Shown here one piece after another: positions 18,865 to 28,740 of a stretch of DNA of 64,000 nucleotides. Positions within the stretch are counted from its first letter, which is position 1, and each line of letters opens with the position of its first letter. The stretch is from Sediminibacterium sp. KACHI17 (GTDB lineage Bacteria > Bacteroidota > Bacteroidia > Chitinophagales > Chitinophagaceae), in NCBI RefSeq assembly GCF_040362915.1, contig NZ_AP029612.1, positions 2,604,001 to 2,668,000 of the forward strand, in the 5' to 3' direction. A model generated the notes under the pieces. It was not told where the DNA came from. It saw nothing but the letters and a program-made list of their open reading frames with translations, and did no database searches. The position numbers were made by a program, and so were the translations under genes.

Positions 18865-21800
18865 ATGAGAAAACTATTGGCACTTTTTGTCAGTGTTGTG
18901 TTATTGATGACACAACTCCAGGCACAAACGAGTCGTACCTTCACAGGAAAGGTAACGGACGCAAAAGGAGCACCACTTGCAGGTGTTACCGTTTCCGCTG
19001 GCTCCGACAGGAGAACAGTTACAGACAATGCGGGCAATTTTACCCTTCAGGTAGGAGCAAATGTCCGTTCGCTTCGTTTCACTTATGTTGGCTATAATAT
19101 CTTAGATGCCAGCATTTCCGACAAAAACTCTATAACCGTTAGCATGACCGAAGAAGACAAATCTTTGTCTGAAGTGGTTGTGGTTGGTTATGGTACACAA
19201 AAGAAAAAGGAAATTACAGGAAGCATCGCCAGTGTAAAAGGTGAAGCATTAGCCAACAAACCTGTTCAGAGCTTTGATCAGGCATTGGGTGGTCGTGCTG
19301 CCGGTGTACAGGTAAACATTCCAAACGGTGTATTGAACGCACCTCCTGTTATCCGTATCCGTGGTACCAACTCTATTTCTCTTTCATCTTATCCATTGAT
19401 CGTATTGGATGGAGTACCAATGTTTACCGGTGACTTTAGTGCTACTAGTTCTGCTGGTAACATTTTAGCTAGTATCAATCCAAATGATATTGAAAGTGTA
19501 GACGTTGCCAAAGATGCGGCTGCAACAGCTATCTATGGTAGCCGTGCTGCAAATGGTGTATTGTTTATCACCACTAAAAAAGGTAAAGCAGGTCGTTCAA
19601 AAGTAACATTGGACAGCTGGGTTGGCTTTAGTCAGGTTCAGCGTTTACCAACGTTATTGGATGCATTCCAGTATACTGATTACAAAAATGAAGCTTTGCG
19701 TAATGCAGGTACATTCAATGCTGCAACCAACGCATTTGCTTTGACCAATGGTCCTGATGGACAGCCAATCAACACTCGTTGGTATGATTATGTATATCGC
19801 ACTGGTGTACAACACAGTAATACTATCAGTATCTCTGGCGCAAATGAATCAACTAACTATTACTTCTCTGCAGGTTATACTGAGCAAGAAGGTATCATCA
19901 AAAGAAACGACTATAAGCGTCTTTCTTTAACAATGAACGTTGATCATAAAGTAGGTAAAGCTGTGAATATCGGAGGTAAGATCCAGTATTCTAGTGAAAA
20001 GAACCTTGCGGCAGTAAGTTCAGGTTCTTTGGGTGATGCATTTGCAACCGCTGGTTTAGGTCGTGTTGTACTTGTAACTGCACCAAATATTTCTCCATAT
20101 AACAACGACGGTACTTACAACTACAGTGGTGCTTTGATCGGTGTAATGGGTAATAAGCAAGGACAAGTAGGTTTCAACAACCCGGTTATTCAATTAGATC
20201 TGAACAGAAACGATAACTACATCGAGCACGTTATCAGTAACGTATATGCGCAGATCAAACCTGTTAGTTGGTTAACTGGTCGTACTACTTATGGTATTGA
20301 CTATGTACTGTCTGATAACGACATTTATTTTCACCCTATTTCAGGTGAAGGTTTTGCATCGAATGGTTCTGTTACAGCTACTTACAGCAAGAATAAAAGA
20401 TGGGTTTGGACAACCACTTTGCAATTCGATAAAACTTTTGGCGAAAAACACAACGTAAGTGCATTAGCCGGTATCGAGCATCAGAAGTCTGACAACAATG
20501 GCTTCGGTCTGAATCGTATTACGGTGAACGACCCTGCGTTTACAAATATTCAGGGTGGTTGGACTACTCCGAACACTTCTGGTTTGAGCATTGGTGAGAA
20601 TTATCTGTATTCAGAGTTCGGTCGTGTTCAATATAATTTCGACAAGAAATACTATGTGACTGGTAACCTACGTAGAGATGGTGCTTCACAATTAGGTGCT
20701 AACTCTAAATACGGTACTTTCTGGGGAGCATCTGTTGGTTGGGAAGTCATGAACGAGAAGTTCTGGACCTCAGCTAAATTGGATCGCATCTTCAGCAGCT
20801 TTAAAGTAAGAGCTAGCTATGGTAAAGTAGGTAATATCGGTGGTCTGGGTAACTTTGCTTCACTGTCTCAGTTCGGTTCTGGACTGTATGGCGGTAATGG
20901 TACTGTTGCTTACAGTCAGGCAGGTAACCCTAACCTTACTTGGGAAACCAGTAAGAAAACAGATGTGGGTATCAACTTTGGTATCCTGAAGGATCGTATG
21001 ACTTTCGAGATCGGTTACTATAACAGTAATAACAACGGTCTGTTATTGTTCGTACCACAGCCTCCTTCTGCAGGTCTACCTTCTACTATTCCTCAGAACA
21101 TTGGTAGTATGTATAACAGAGGTTTAGAGTTCTCAATGAATTTTGCAGCAGTTCAGAAGAAAGATTTCAGCTGGAATACTTCATTCAACCTCTCTACCAA
21201 CGATAACAAAGTAAATTCTCTGGCTCCTGGTATCAATAGTATCATCGGTTCTACCGGTGGATTAGAAAATCCTAGTATCACTGTTCCGGGTCAGCCTATC
21301 TCAATGATCTTTGTAACCCGTACAAAAGGAGTTGATCCTGCTACTGGTCGCAGAATCTTTATCAACGCACAAGGTCGTGAAGTATTCTTCCAGCACGTGG
21401 CTCCTGCAGGACAAGCACGTTTCATGTATGCTGATGGAACAACTGCACCTACAGTAAGTAATGCTGATGCGGTGGTTTATAAGAATACACATGCGAAGAT
21501 CTTTGGTGGTTGGGAAAACACAGTTCGTTTCAAAGGATTTGAACTGACTGCATTGTTGACCTATCAGTTTGGTAACTGGATTTATTTTGGAACACAAGCC
21601 GGTTTAAGAGATCAGCGTTTCTGGAACAATGAAGTAGCTGTACTGAACAGATGGCAGAAAGCAGGAGATGTTACCGAGATTCCAAAACCAATCTTTGGTG
21701 ATAACGTATCTAACGGTTCATCTTTCCCACTTGACATCAACGTATTCAGAGGTGATTTCGTTAAGCTGAGAACATTAACAGTTGGTTATAATCTACCGAA

Positions 21801-21996
21801 GTCATTATTGGATAAGATCAAGATCACCAGCGCTCGTTTCTATGTGAATGGAAACAACTTGTTGATCCTGACTAAATATCCTGGTCCAGATCCTGAGGTT
21901 TCATCCAACGGTAATGGTACTACCAACTTTGGTGTAGACAGAAATACAGTAGCAAACCAAAGAACCTTAACCATAGGTTTGAATATTGGCTTCTAA
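18865..21996 (+). CDS. SusC/RagA family TonB-dependent outer-membrane transporter (pair 1)
   Basis: A 1043-residue TonB-dependent receptor. A signal peptide (LLALFVSVVLLMTQLQAQ) precedes a CarboxypepD_reg-like domain at residues ~23-105 (TGKVTDAKGAPLAGVTVS). The SusC-type plug begins at LSEVVVVGYGTQKKKEITGS and ends at IYGSRAANGVLFITTKKGK. The rest is the 22-strand barrel region, with the usual SusC signatures (TNYYFSAGYTEQEG, LRRDGASQLG) and an aromatic C-terminal strand (LTIGLNIGF). With its SusD partner 26 bp downstream it should form the lid-and-barrel importer for an oligomeric nutrient. No glycosidase, peptidase or sigma/anti-sigma regulator is adjacent, so the substrate is unknown. The frequent CGT arginine codons and other strongly biased codon choices suggest high expression; this was judged by eye. 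Confidence 0.95.
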   Translation: MRKLLALFVSVVLLMTQLQAQTSRTFTGKVTDAKGAPLAGVTVSAGSDRRTVTDNAGNFTLQVGANVRSLRFTYVGYNILDASISDKNSITVSMTEEDKSLSEVVVVGYGTQKKKEITGSIASVKGEALANKPVQSFDQALGGRAAGVQVNIPNGVLNAPPVIRIRGTNSISLSSYPLIVLDGVPMFTGDFSATSSAGNILASINPNDIESVDVAKDAAATAIYGSRAANGVLFITTKKGKAGRSKVTLDSWVGFSQVQRLPTLLDAFQYTDYKNEALRNAGTFNAATNAFALTNGPDGQPINTRWYDYVYRTGVQHSNTISISGANESTNYYFSAGYTEQEGIIKRNDYKRLSLTMNVDHKVGKAVNIGGKIQYSSEKNLAAVSSGSLGDAFATAGLGRVVLVTAPNISPYNNDGTYNYSGALIGVMGNKQGQVGFNNPVIQLDLNRNDNYIEHVISNVYAQIKPVSWLTGRTTYGIDYVLSDNDIYFHPISGEGFASNGSVTATYSKNKRWVWTTTLQFDKTFGEKHNVSALAGIEHQKSDNNGFGLNRITVNDPAFTNIQGGWTTPNTSGLSIGENYLYSEFGRVQYNFDKKYYVTGNLRRDGASQLGANSKYGTFWGASVGWEVMNEKFWTSAKLDRIFSSFKVRASYGKVGNIGGLGNFASLSQFGSGLYGGNGTVAYSQAGNPNLTWETSKKTDVGINFGILKDRMTFEIGYYNSNNNGLLLFVPQPPSAGLPSTIPQNIGSMYNRGLEFSMNFAAVQKKDFSWNTSFNLSTNDNKVNSLAPGINSIIGSTGGLENPSITVPGQPISMIFVTRTKGVDPATGRRIFINAQGREVFFQHVAPAGQARFMYADGTTAPTVSNADAVVYKNTHAKIFGGWENTVRFKGFELTALLTYQFGNWIYFGTQAGLRDQRFWNNEVAVLNRWQKAGDVTEIPKPIFGDNVSNGSSFPLDINVFRGDFVKLRTLTVGYNLPKSLLDKIKITSARFYVNGNNLLILTKYPGPDPEVSSNGNGTTNFGVDRNTVANQRTLTIGLNIGF

Positions 21997-22022
21997 TTGT
22001 TAAACTATTAATGTAGCAGAAA

Positions 22023-23486
22023 ATGAAAAAGAAAATATTATATGTAATCATGGCCGCAGCGGTGGTTCAATTGACCTCCTGCGCCAAGGATAAATTCATC
22101 AGTCCTGTACCAACGAATGCGATCTCAGACTTGACTGCTTTTGACAGTAAAGACCGAGTAGAAGGTCAGGTACGTGCTATTTATGCCTCTATTAAGAATG
22201 CCGGTATGTACGGCGGTCGTTATCAGATCTTCAATGATATCAGAGGTGAAGAATTCATGAACGATCGTACCAACGTTGTTACCGGTTTTGATGTTTGGAA
22301 CTATACGCCTAGTAATAGTTCTACCAACAGTGTACTCAACCATTGGTCTCGTGCATACTATGTGATCAATTTGGCGAATGTATTCATTGATGGTATGGCT
22401 GCAAAAGGAACCGCAGTCGTAGGTGCTAGTTTGTCGAACAATTATTTAGGTGAAGCTCGTTTACTGAGAGCTTTGAGTTATTATTCACTGCTTCAGTTGT
22501 ATGCTCGTCCATTTTGGGATGGCAACGGAAGTAAACCGGGTGTGCCTTTACGTTTGACAGGTAATACAGGTTCTGGTGATTATGCATTGGCGCGCGCTAC
22601 TGTTGCCGAAGTATACAATCAGATCTTAACTGATCTGAACTTTGCTGAGCAGAACCTGCCATTAACCAATGCGAATGCTACACTGAATACCACTCGTGCA
22701 CACAGAAATACTGCTATTGCCTTAAAGACAAGAGTATTATTGAGCATGCGTCGTTATGCAGATGTGATCACTGAAGCCAATAAAATTGTGAGCGCAACTG
22801 CTCCATTCGTTGCTTCATCTGGTGTTGCACATGCATTGCAAGCAGACTACAGAACAATGTTTACTACAAACTACTTCACAACTGAATCTATTTTGTCAAT
22901 GCCGTTTGCTTCTAATGAGCAACCTGGTACACAAAATCAGTTGGGTTATTATTATGGTCCTTCTGCTTTCAACGGTGGTAATGGTGAATACTCTTTATTG
23001 CCTTCAGGAATCATCGGTGATGCCGGATGGTTACCTACTGACAGAAGAAGAAGTTTTGTACAAGTATTTAGTGGTAAGAGCTACTTAACTAAATACAGCG
23101 TTCCATCTACTTTCATTGATCCTGCTCCGGTAATCCGTTATGCAGAAGTATTGTTGAATTTAGCTGAAGCGCGTGTTCGTTCTACCAATACAGTAGATGC
23201 ACAAGCAATTGCATTGTTAAATGCAGTTCGTGGGCGTTCAGATGCAACCACTATTTTCACTGCGCTTAATTTTGCTAATGCAGATGCGTTAGCCAATGCG
23301 ATCGTAAATGAAAGACGTATTGAGTTCCTCGGAGAAGGATTAAGAGGAACAGATCTTACCAGATTGGGACTGCCATTGCCTGCAAAACCAGGTGTAGGAG
23401 CAATCGCCCCAACTGCACAGCAGTATATCTGGCCTATTTCTTCTACTGAATTGTTATTGAATCCGCTTTGCGTAGACAATAACTAA
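22023..23486 (+). CDS. SusD/RagB family nutrient-binding lipoprotein (pair 1)
   Basis: A 487-residue lipoprotein. The lipobox QLTSC puts the acylated Cys at about residue 20. The helical SusD fold is recognisable from the N-terminal pattern (RVEGQVRAIYASIKNAGMYG), the central LGEARLLRALSYYSLLQLYARPF block, and the C-terminal IRYAEVLLNLAEARVRS and ERRIEFLGEGLRGTDLTRLG blocks. It ends in the typical SusD tail IWPISSTELLLNPLCVDNN. It caps the SusC barrel and captures substrate at the cell surface. It lies 26 bp after its SusC and is followed directly by a strong terminator, so the operon is a simple SusC-SusD pair. It differs from the second SusD in this window at the DNA level, so the two pairs are not a recent tandem copy of each other. 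Confidence 0.94.
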   Translation: MKKKILYVIMAAAVVQLTSCAKDKFISPVPTNAISDLTAFDSKDRVEGQVRAIYASIKNAGMYGGRYQIFNDIRGEEFMNDRTNVVTGFDVWNYTPSNSSTNSVLNHWSRAYYVINLANVFIDGMAAKGTAVVGASLSNNYLGEARLLRALSYYSLLQLYARPFWDGNGSKPGVPLRLTGNTGSGDYALARATVAEVYNQILTDLNFAEQNLPLTNANATLNTTRAHRNTAIALKTRVLLSMRRYADVITEANKIVSATAPFVASSGVAHALQADYRTMFTTNYFTTESILSMPFASNEQPGTQNQLGYYYGPSAFNGGNGEYSLLPSGIIGDAGWLPTDRRRSFVQVFSGKSYLTKYSVPSTFIDPAPVIRYAEVLLNLAEARVRSTNTVDAQAIALLNAVRGRSDATTIFTALNFANADALANAIVNERRIEFLGEGLRGTDLTRLGLPLPAKPGVGAIAPTAQQYIWPISSTELLLNPLCVDNN

Positions 23487-23508
23487 TAAGGATAGATTTT
23501 AAACATGG

Positions 23509-23538
23509 AAAGCCGGTCTGAAAAGACCGGCTTTTTTT
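23509..23538 (+). terminator. Intrinsic terminator of SusCD operon 1
   Basis: An 11-bp perfect stem (AAAGCCGGTCT / AGACCGGCTTT) with a GAAA loop is followed by a run of T. It starts 22 bp after the SusD stop codon. Confidence 0.93.
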
Positions 23539-23553
23539 GCAGCTATTCACAAT

Positions 23554-23671
23554 ATGCTGCACCAACATTGCCAGCAGGAAACTTCCGTTTCTTGTTGCCG
23601 ATCCCTAATACTGAGATCCAGGCTAACCCGTTGATTCAGCAGAATCCTGGTTACACTAACTAATCAATACA
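23554..23671 (+). pseudogene. SusD 3'-end remnant, 117/118 identical to the end of the second SusD gene
   Basis: This 118-bp stretch matches 28467-28584 at a constant offset of 4913 bp with one difference (G at 23597, A at 28510). That difference is a synonymous Leu codon change. It encodes the last ~35 residues of the second SusD (from AAPTLPAGNFRFLLPIP to NPGYTN), the TAA stop and 11 bases beyond it. There is no start codon, and it lies just 15 bp after the terminator of operon 1. It cannot be a functional gene. It is either what remains of a deleted third SusD gene or a copy left by recombination with the second. Confidence 0.95.
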
Positions 23672-23685
23672 CGCATAAATAGTCC

Positions 23686-23715
23686 AAGGGATGGCTGAAA
23701 AGCCATCCCTTTTTT
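23686..23715 (+). terminator. Intrinsic terminator after the SusD remnant
   Basis: An 11-bp stem (AAGGGATGGCT / AGCCATCCCTT) with a GAAA loop is followed by T residues. No intact gene precedes it apart from the remnant 15 bp upstream. Its sequence differs from the terminator behind the intact second SusD gene, so it was probably the terminator of the lost gene. Confidence 0.88.
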
Positions 23716-24002
23716 AATTAAGATGTAAATTTTACACACTTATTCAGACCATCTTTATACCGTCAAATTCCCATTGGTCACCGAAAAATTAGAATAACAA
23801 ACGAGCGCTCATTACATAATTTTAATTCTAATCTTTATCATTTATAATTAATAATCAATAATTAACAAATTAGTAATTTATATATTTTTTAATTTTCAAT
23901 GTACAAAACGCAGCATTTTATGTTCAATTGATGTCAATAGTGTGCATTTATGTTTTCTTTAACTTAAATTGCGTCTCGCATTTTTACTTTAAAAACTGAA
24001 AT
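23716..24002 (+). other. AT-rich leader/promoter region of SusCD operon 2
   Basis: About 290 bp, visibly AT-rich, between the remnant's terminator and the start of the second SusC. It must hold the promoter of operon 2. I could not find a convincing TTTG/TAnnTTTG pair: TATGTTTT near 23951 and TACTTTAA near 23985 are imperfect -7 candidates. I see no ORF, tRNA or clear hairpin in it. Confidence 0.5.
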
Positions 24003-27000
24003 ATGAGAAAATTCGTCACAGTTGTTCTGTGTGCATTGCTCAGCATTGCGCAGGTTTGGGCTCAAAACCGAACCATCACAGGTAAAGTAACAGACCAGAA
24101 AACAGGGCAAGCCCTAGTTGGTGTTACAGTATCTGCCAGCGGCACGAATGCTCTTACTGATGAGTCGGGTAATTACCGCATCAGTGTAGGGTCTGCTGCT
24201 AAGTCAATCACCTTTATGTTTGTAGGTTATGACCGCATCGAGTTACCGATCAGAGGTAATGTGGTGAATGCTACACTGAATCCTGAGACCAAGTCTCTGG
24301 AAGAAGTGGTAGTAACAGGTTATAGCCGCGAAAGAAAAACACAGTTTGCGGGAGCTGCTACATTGATTAGTGGTAAAGCAGTAGAGACTGTGCCAGTTGG
24401 ATCTTTTGATCAGGCATTACAAGGTCGTGCACCGGGTATGCTGGTTAACTCGGGTACTGGTCAGCCAGGTTCAAGCCCAAGCATCAGAATCCGTGGTACA
24501 CAATCTATTCAGGGTGCCGGCGCTCAGCCACTGTATATCATCGATGGAGTTCCTACTCCTGATGGTGATTTCCAGACCTTGAACCCTAACGATTTTGAAT
24601 CGATCACAGTATTGAAAGATGCGAGTGCAGCAGCATTGTATGGTGCTCGTGGTGGTACTGGTGTGATCGTTATTACCACTAAGCGTGGTAAAGCAGGTGT
24701 AACGAACTTCCAGTATCGTACACAAGTAGGTTTTACACAGCGTCCGAATTTCGATCGTATGAATCTGATGAACACCCGTGAAATGCTTGCTTATGAAGAG
24801 CGTGAGAAGATCGGTGGTACACCAGGTTGGGTATACTCTCCATTGAACCCTGCGATCCCTGCAGGTATGACTGCGGCTCGTAAGCAGCAGGTATTGGATA
24901 GTATTGCAGCGATCGATATCGACTATGCAAATATTTTCTATCGTCAGGGTTTAACTCAATCACATGAGTTGAACATGTCTGGTGGTAATGAGAAAACTCG
25001 TTTCTACCTGTCTGGTTCTTATTTTGATCAGGAAGGTATTGACCTTGGATCAAGTCTGAAGCGTTACACTACTCGTTTCAATATTGATCATACTGCTGAT
25101 AAATTAACTGTTGGATTGAATGCTACAGTTGGTTTCTCTAAAACTAAATTCTCTGAAGGTGAGCAGTTGGGTAACAGCCCACTGAACCCATTCCAGATGA
25201 CATACCGTGCTAAGACTTATGAGAATCCATACAATGCGGATGGATCGCTTCGTTTTGGTGCAAGTACTTCATTGGCATTGCGTCAGGTTGCGAACTTGTT
25301 AGAGCGTATCCAGAATGCAAATCTGACCCTGAATCAGGTGAAGATCAATGCTGGTCTGAAATTAGGATACAAGATCCTGCCTTCTCTTTCTTTGAACAAT
25401 ACTTTCGGTATTGACGTAGGAAGTGATCAAACATCACGTTTCATCAATCCTAACTCATTTGTGGGTTCTAACCAGCAATTCCAGTCTGGTTTGGCTCAGG
25501 AAGGTTACAGAATGAGAACTCAGATCATCAACACCACCAGCTTGATCTTCAACAAGCGTTTTGCCGGTATTCATGAAGTAGAAGCAGGTGCTTATTTTGA
25601 AGCACTGCGTCAGTATAATAAAACACTTGGATTTACCTTGTTCAACTTAGATCCACGTTTGACAGAAACTGGTCAGGGTGCAGGTACATTACCAGTGGGT
25701 GTCGGACAAACTACTTACCCTCAGAATGCTTCTTCAGCGAAGAGTGGTTTTGGTATCCGTTCATTCTTTGGAACTTTACGTTACACGTATGACAACCGTT
25801 ATACTTTAACTGCTAACGTTCGTCGTGATGGTACTTCAAGAATCGTGAATCCTGCAAACCGTGAGATCACCACTTGGTCTGCGGGTGTGATTTGGAATGC
25901 ATTACAAGAGAAATTCCTAGCTGACCAGAAGATCTTCACTGATCTGAAAGTTCGTGCTAGTTATGGTATCGTTCCTAATATTGGTTCTATTCCTTCAGGT
26001 TCTTATGGTAACGGTGTATCATTCGGTGGTATTCCTAACTATCAGGGTCCTCAGCAGCCTGTATTCGGTGTAACCAACTATGCTGGTTCAACCATTACCG
26101 GTCAAGCTCCAACTAACCCAGGTAACCCAGAGTTGCGTATTGAGAAGATCAAAAAATGGAACTTTGGTGTTGATTTCGCTATGTGGCAGAACCGCGCTAA
26201 GTTCACAGTTGAATACTATATCAACCGCACAACAGACTTATTCGTAAACCAGCCATTGTCAGGAACTACCGGTTTCGGAAGCTTGAGTATCAATGCTGGT
26301 CAGATGAGCAACAAAGGATTCGAGTTCAGTGCAAGTGTTGATGTGATCAAGCAGAAAGATTTCAATTTGAACATCTCTGCTAACCACTCTATCAACAGAA
26401 ACAACATTGATGATTTAGGTCTGGTGAACGAATACTTCCTTGGAACATTCGTGATCCGTAAAGGCTTACCATATGGTTCTCACTTTACTTACAACTACTT
26501 AGGAGCAGATCCTGCAACTGGTCGTCCTGTATATGAGACACAAGATGGTAAAACAACAAACAACATTGCACAAGCAGGTCGTTTCGCTAAGTTTGGTAAC
26601 TTCTTACCGGTACACCAGGGTGGTACTACCTTAGAAGTTCGTTATAAGGCGATCACTGTATCTGCACTCTTCTCTTATCAGTTTGATGTAGTACGTAGCA
26701 ACAATACCCGTAACTGGATCACTCGTGGTACTCCAGGTTATCATGGTGCTGTACGTGCGTCACGTGAGTTGATCGATGGTCAGTGGCAGAAGCCGGGTGA
26801 TGTAAAACCATTCCAGGCATCTATCTACGACAGAGACTTTACTTCAGCTGATTTGGAAGATGCTAAGTTCTTGCGTTTCCGTAACCTGAATATCTCTTAT
26901 CAGATCCCTGCTATCAAATTGGGTAATGGTAACAACCTGATCCGTGGAGCAAGATTCTATATCCAGGGTCAGAACCTGGCTATCTGGAGTCCATGGAGAG

Positions 27001-27089
27001 GTTTGGATCCTGAAGATGATAACAATATCAGCTTGAACGAGTATCCTAACCCTAAAATGTTTGTGGTAGGTCTGGATATTAATTTCTAA
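24003..27089 (+). CDS. SusC/RagA family TonB-dependent outer-membrane transporter (pair 2)
   Basis: A 1028-residue SusC-type receptor. The signal peptide (VVLCALLSIAQVWAQ) is followed by a CarboxypepD_reg-like domain (TGKVTDQKTGQALVGVTVS, residues ~23-100), the SusC plug start (LEEVVVTGYSRERKTQFAG) and plug end (LYGARGGTGVIVITTKRGK), and a barrel ending in FVVGLDINF. Shared SusC barrel blocks include TRFYLSGSYFDQEG and NVRRDGTSRI. It pairs with the SusD gene starting 44 bp after its stop. Codons are strongly biased (CGT for Arg, GGT for Gly), suggesting high expression. It differs clearly from the first SusC, so the two pairs probably import different substrates. No degradative enzyme is nearby to indicate which. 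Confidence 0.95.
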   Translation: MRKFVTVVLCALLSIAQVWAQNRTITGKVTDQKTGQALVGVTVSASGTNALTDESGNYRISVGSAAKSITFMFVGYDRIELPIRGNVVNATLNPETKSLEEVVVTGYSRERKTQFAGAATLISGKAVETVPVGSFDQALQGRAPGMLVNSGTGQPGSSPSIRIRGTQSIQGAGAQPLYIIDGVPTPDGDFQTLNPNDFESITVLKDASAAALYGARGGTGVIVITTKRGKAGVTNFQYRTQVGFTQRPNFDRMNLMNTREMLAYEEREKIGGTPGWVYSPLNPAIPAGMTAARKQQVLDSIAAIDIDYANIFYRQGLTQSHELNMSGGNEKTRFYLSGSYFDQEGIDLGSSLKRYTTRFNIDHTADKLTVGLNATVGFSKTKFSEGEQLGNSPLNPFQMTYRAKTYENPYNADGSLRFGASTSLALRQVANLLERIQNANLTLNQVKINAGLKLGYKILPSLSLNNTFGIDVGSDQTSRFINPNSFVGSNQQFQSGLAQEGYRMRTQIINTTSLIFNKRFAGIHEVEAGAYFEALRQYNKTLGFTLFNLDPRLTETGQGAGTLPVGVGQTTYPQNASSAKSGFGIRSFFGTLRYTYDNRYTLTANVRRDGTSRIVNPANREITTWSAGVIWNALQEKFLADQKIFTDLKVRASYGIVPNIGSIPSGSYGNGVSFGGIPNYQGPQQPVFGVTNYAGSTITGQAPTNPGNPELRIEKIKKWNFGVDFAMWQNRAKFTVEYYINRTTDLFVNQPLSGTTGFGSLSINAGQMSNKGFEFSASVDVIKQKDFNLNISANHSINRNNIDDLGLVNEYFLGTFVIRKGLPYGSHFTYNYLGADPATGRPVYETQDGKTTNNIAQAGRFAKFGNFLPVHQGGTTLEVRYKAITVSALFSYQFDVVRSNNTRNWITRGTPGYHGAVRASRELIDGQWQKPGDVKPFQASIYDRDFTSADLEDAKFLRFRNLNISYQIPAIKLGNGNNLIRGARFYIQGQNLAIWSPWRGLDPEDDNNISLNEYPNPKMFVVGLDINF

Positions 27090-27133
27090 TCAAACAGTAT
27101 TAATATTCGTATTTGAGAATTTCAAAAACAATC

Positions 27134-28576
27134 ATGATGAAAAAAATAAAAATATTAATCCTCTCTTCTGCGCTGGTGACGTTGTTCTCTTGCCAGAAGT
27201 TGATAGAGATTAAAGAAACAGACTTTATCGGTGGAGATGTGGCCCTGAAGACTGTTCTGAACAATGAACAGGGATTGATCGGTGCATATGCAGCGATGAA
27301 CGTAGAGATGGGCATTTTGCTGAACGCCGTTTTTGCTGATGAAGTAGTAACCGCAGATTTCTACAATGCAGCGACAGTGCATGAGTGGCAGTACAGTTCA
27401 ACGGATATTTCTATCCGTGATAACTTTACAGCGTTCAACCTGTACTATCGTATCATTGACCGTGTAAACCGTGTATTGCAGGCATTACCTAATGCAACAG
27501 CAGCGAATGCAACACAGGAAGCACTTCGTTCACGTATTCGTGGAGAAGCATTGTTCCTGCGTGCGTTCTGCCACTTCGAACTGTATCGTTACTACAGCAA
27601 CAGTGCAGTAGGAACAGATCTGGCGATGGCATACATGGAGACTCCATCATTGCAGCCACAGGCACGTATCACAGTAGCGCCATACTTCCAGAAGTTGAAG
27701 GCAGACTTAGCAGCAGCTAAGCCATTGTTGCCTGTTCATTCTGCGACAAGCGATATCTATCGTGCAACTAATCTGGCTGCTTCAGCATTACAAGCACGTG
27801 TTGCATTGTATTTGAGAGAGTGGAATGATGCAGTTACTTTCAGTACTGAATACATCAATGCAATTCCTCTGGCATCACGTACAGATTTCCCTGGAATCTG
27901 GACAGATGCGAACAGAGCAGAGCAGACTTTCAAATTGAGCCGTACAGCATCATTGGGTGGTCGTATCGGATCATTGTTCCGTGGTACTTCTGCTAATGCG
28001 TCAAACATTGGTACTGTTACTTGGACAGTATCACAGAAGTTGTGGGATTCATATGATCAGGCGAATGATGTACGTTTCACATCATACTACAAGAACGAGC
28101 CATTGCTGGCTGGTGGATCACGTAAGTACACACGTTTGATCAAGAAGTATGAAGGAACTACCTATGGTACACCTAACGAGAACGTAGCAGATGCAAAAGT
28201 GTTCCGTACCGGTGAAATGTATCTGATCCGTGCTGAAGCACGTGCAGAGAACAATGATCTGGTAGGAGCTGCTGCAGACTTAAATGCTCTGCGTGCTGCA
28301 CGTATCAATGGTTATACTCCTGTGATCCTGGCTTCTAAAGATGCCGCTATTACAGCGATCGTAGAAGAGCGTTTCAAAGAGTTACCATATGAAGGTCATC
28401 GTTTCTGGGATCTGAAGCGTAGAAACCTGCCTGTAACAAGACTTACAGCGGATCTGCCTAACCCGAATGCTGCACCAACATTGCCAGCAGGAAACTTCCG
28501 TTTCTTGTTACCGATCCCTAATACTGAGATCCAGGCTAACCCGTTGATTCAGCAGAATCCTGGTTACACTAACTAA
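27134..28576 (+). CDS. SusD/RagB family nutrient-binding lipoprotein (pair 2)
   Basis: A ~480-residue SusD lipoprotein. The frame opens at 27113, but ATG 27134 (or 27137) begins a proper lipoprotein signal, KKIKILILSSALVTLFSC, with Cys in the lipobox. SusD features include the helical RIRGEALFLRAFCHFELYRYY block, GEMYLIRAEARAENND, VEERFKELPYEGHRFWDLKR, and the tail RFLLPIPNTEIQANPLIQQNPGY. It binds substrate at the surface and acts as the lid of its SusC. Codon choice is heavily biased (CGT, GCA, CTG), which suggests strong expression. Its last 118 bp are duplicated almost perfectly upstream of its own operon, at 23554-23671. A strong terminator follows. Confidence 0.94.
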   Translation: MMKKIKILILSSALVTLFSCQKLIEIKETDFIGGDVALKTVLNNEQGLIGAYAAMNVEMGILLNAVFADEVVTADFYNAATVHEWQYSSTDISIRDNFTAFNLYYRIIDRVNRVLQALPNATAANATQEALRSRIRGEALFLRAFCHFELYRYYSNSAVGTDLAMAYMETPSLQPQARITVAPYFQKLKADLAAAKPLLPVHSATSDIYRATNLAASALQARVALYLREWNDAVTFSTEYINAIPLASRTDFPGIWTDANRAEQTFKLSRTASLGGRIGSLFRGTSANASNIGTVTWTVSQKLWDSYDQANDVRFTSYYKNEPLLAGGSRKYTRLIKKYEGTTYGTPNENVADAKVFRTGEMYLIRAEARAENNDLVGAAADLNALRAARINGYTPVILASKDAAITAIVEERFKELPYEGHRFWDLKRRNLPVTRLTADLPNPNAAPTLPAGNFRFLLPIPNTEIQANPLIQQNPGYTN

Positions 28577-28600
28577 TCAATACATATTGATTGATATTAA

Positions 28601-28630
28601 AAGAGGTCAGCTCATTTGAGCTGACCTCTT
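28601..28630 (+). terminator. Intrinsic terminator of SusCD operon 2
   Basis: A 13-bp perfect stem (AAGAGGTCAGCTC / GAGCTGACCTCTT) with a 4-base loop lies 24 bp after the SusD stop, followed by T-rich sequence. Confidence 0.9.
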
Positions 28631-28740
28631 TGTTTGTACCTAATTGAGATGTAGCAATTGCTTTATTGAACCTGTTGGATAAGGAGCGGATCTTTATGAT
28701 GTTCTTATGATTTGATTCCTCTTTAGTGAGACGCAAATAA

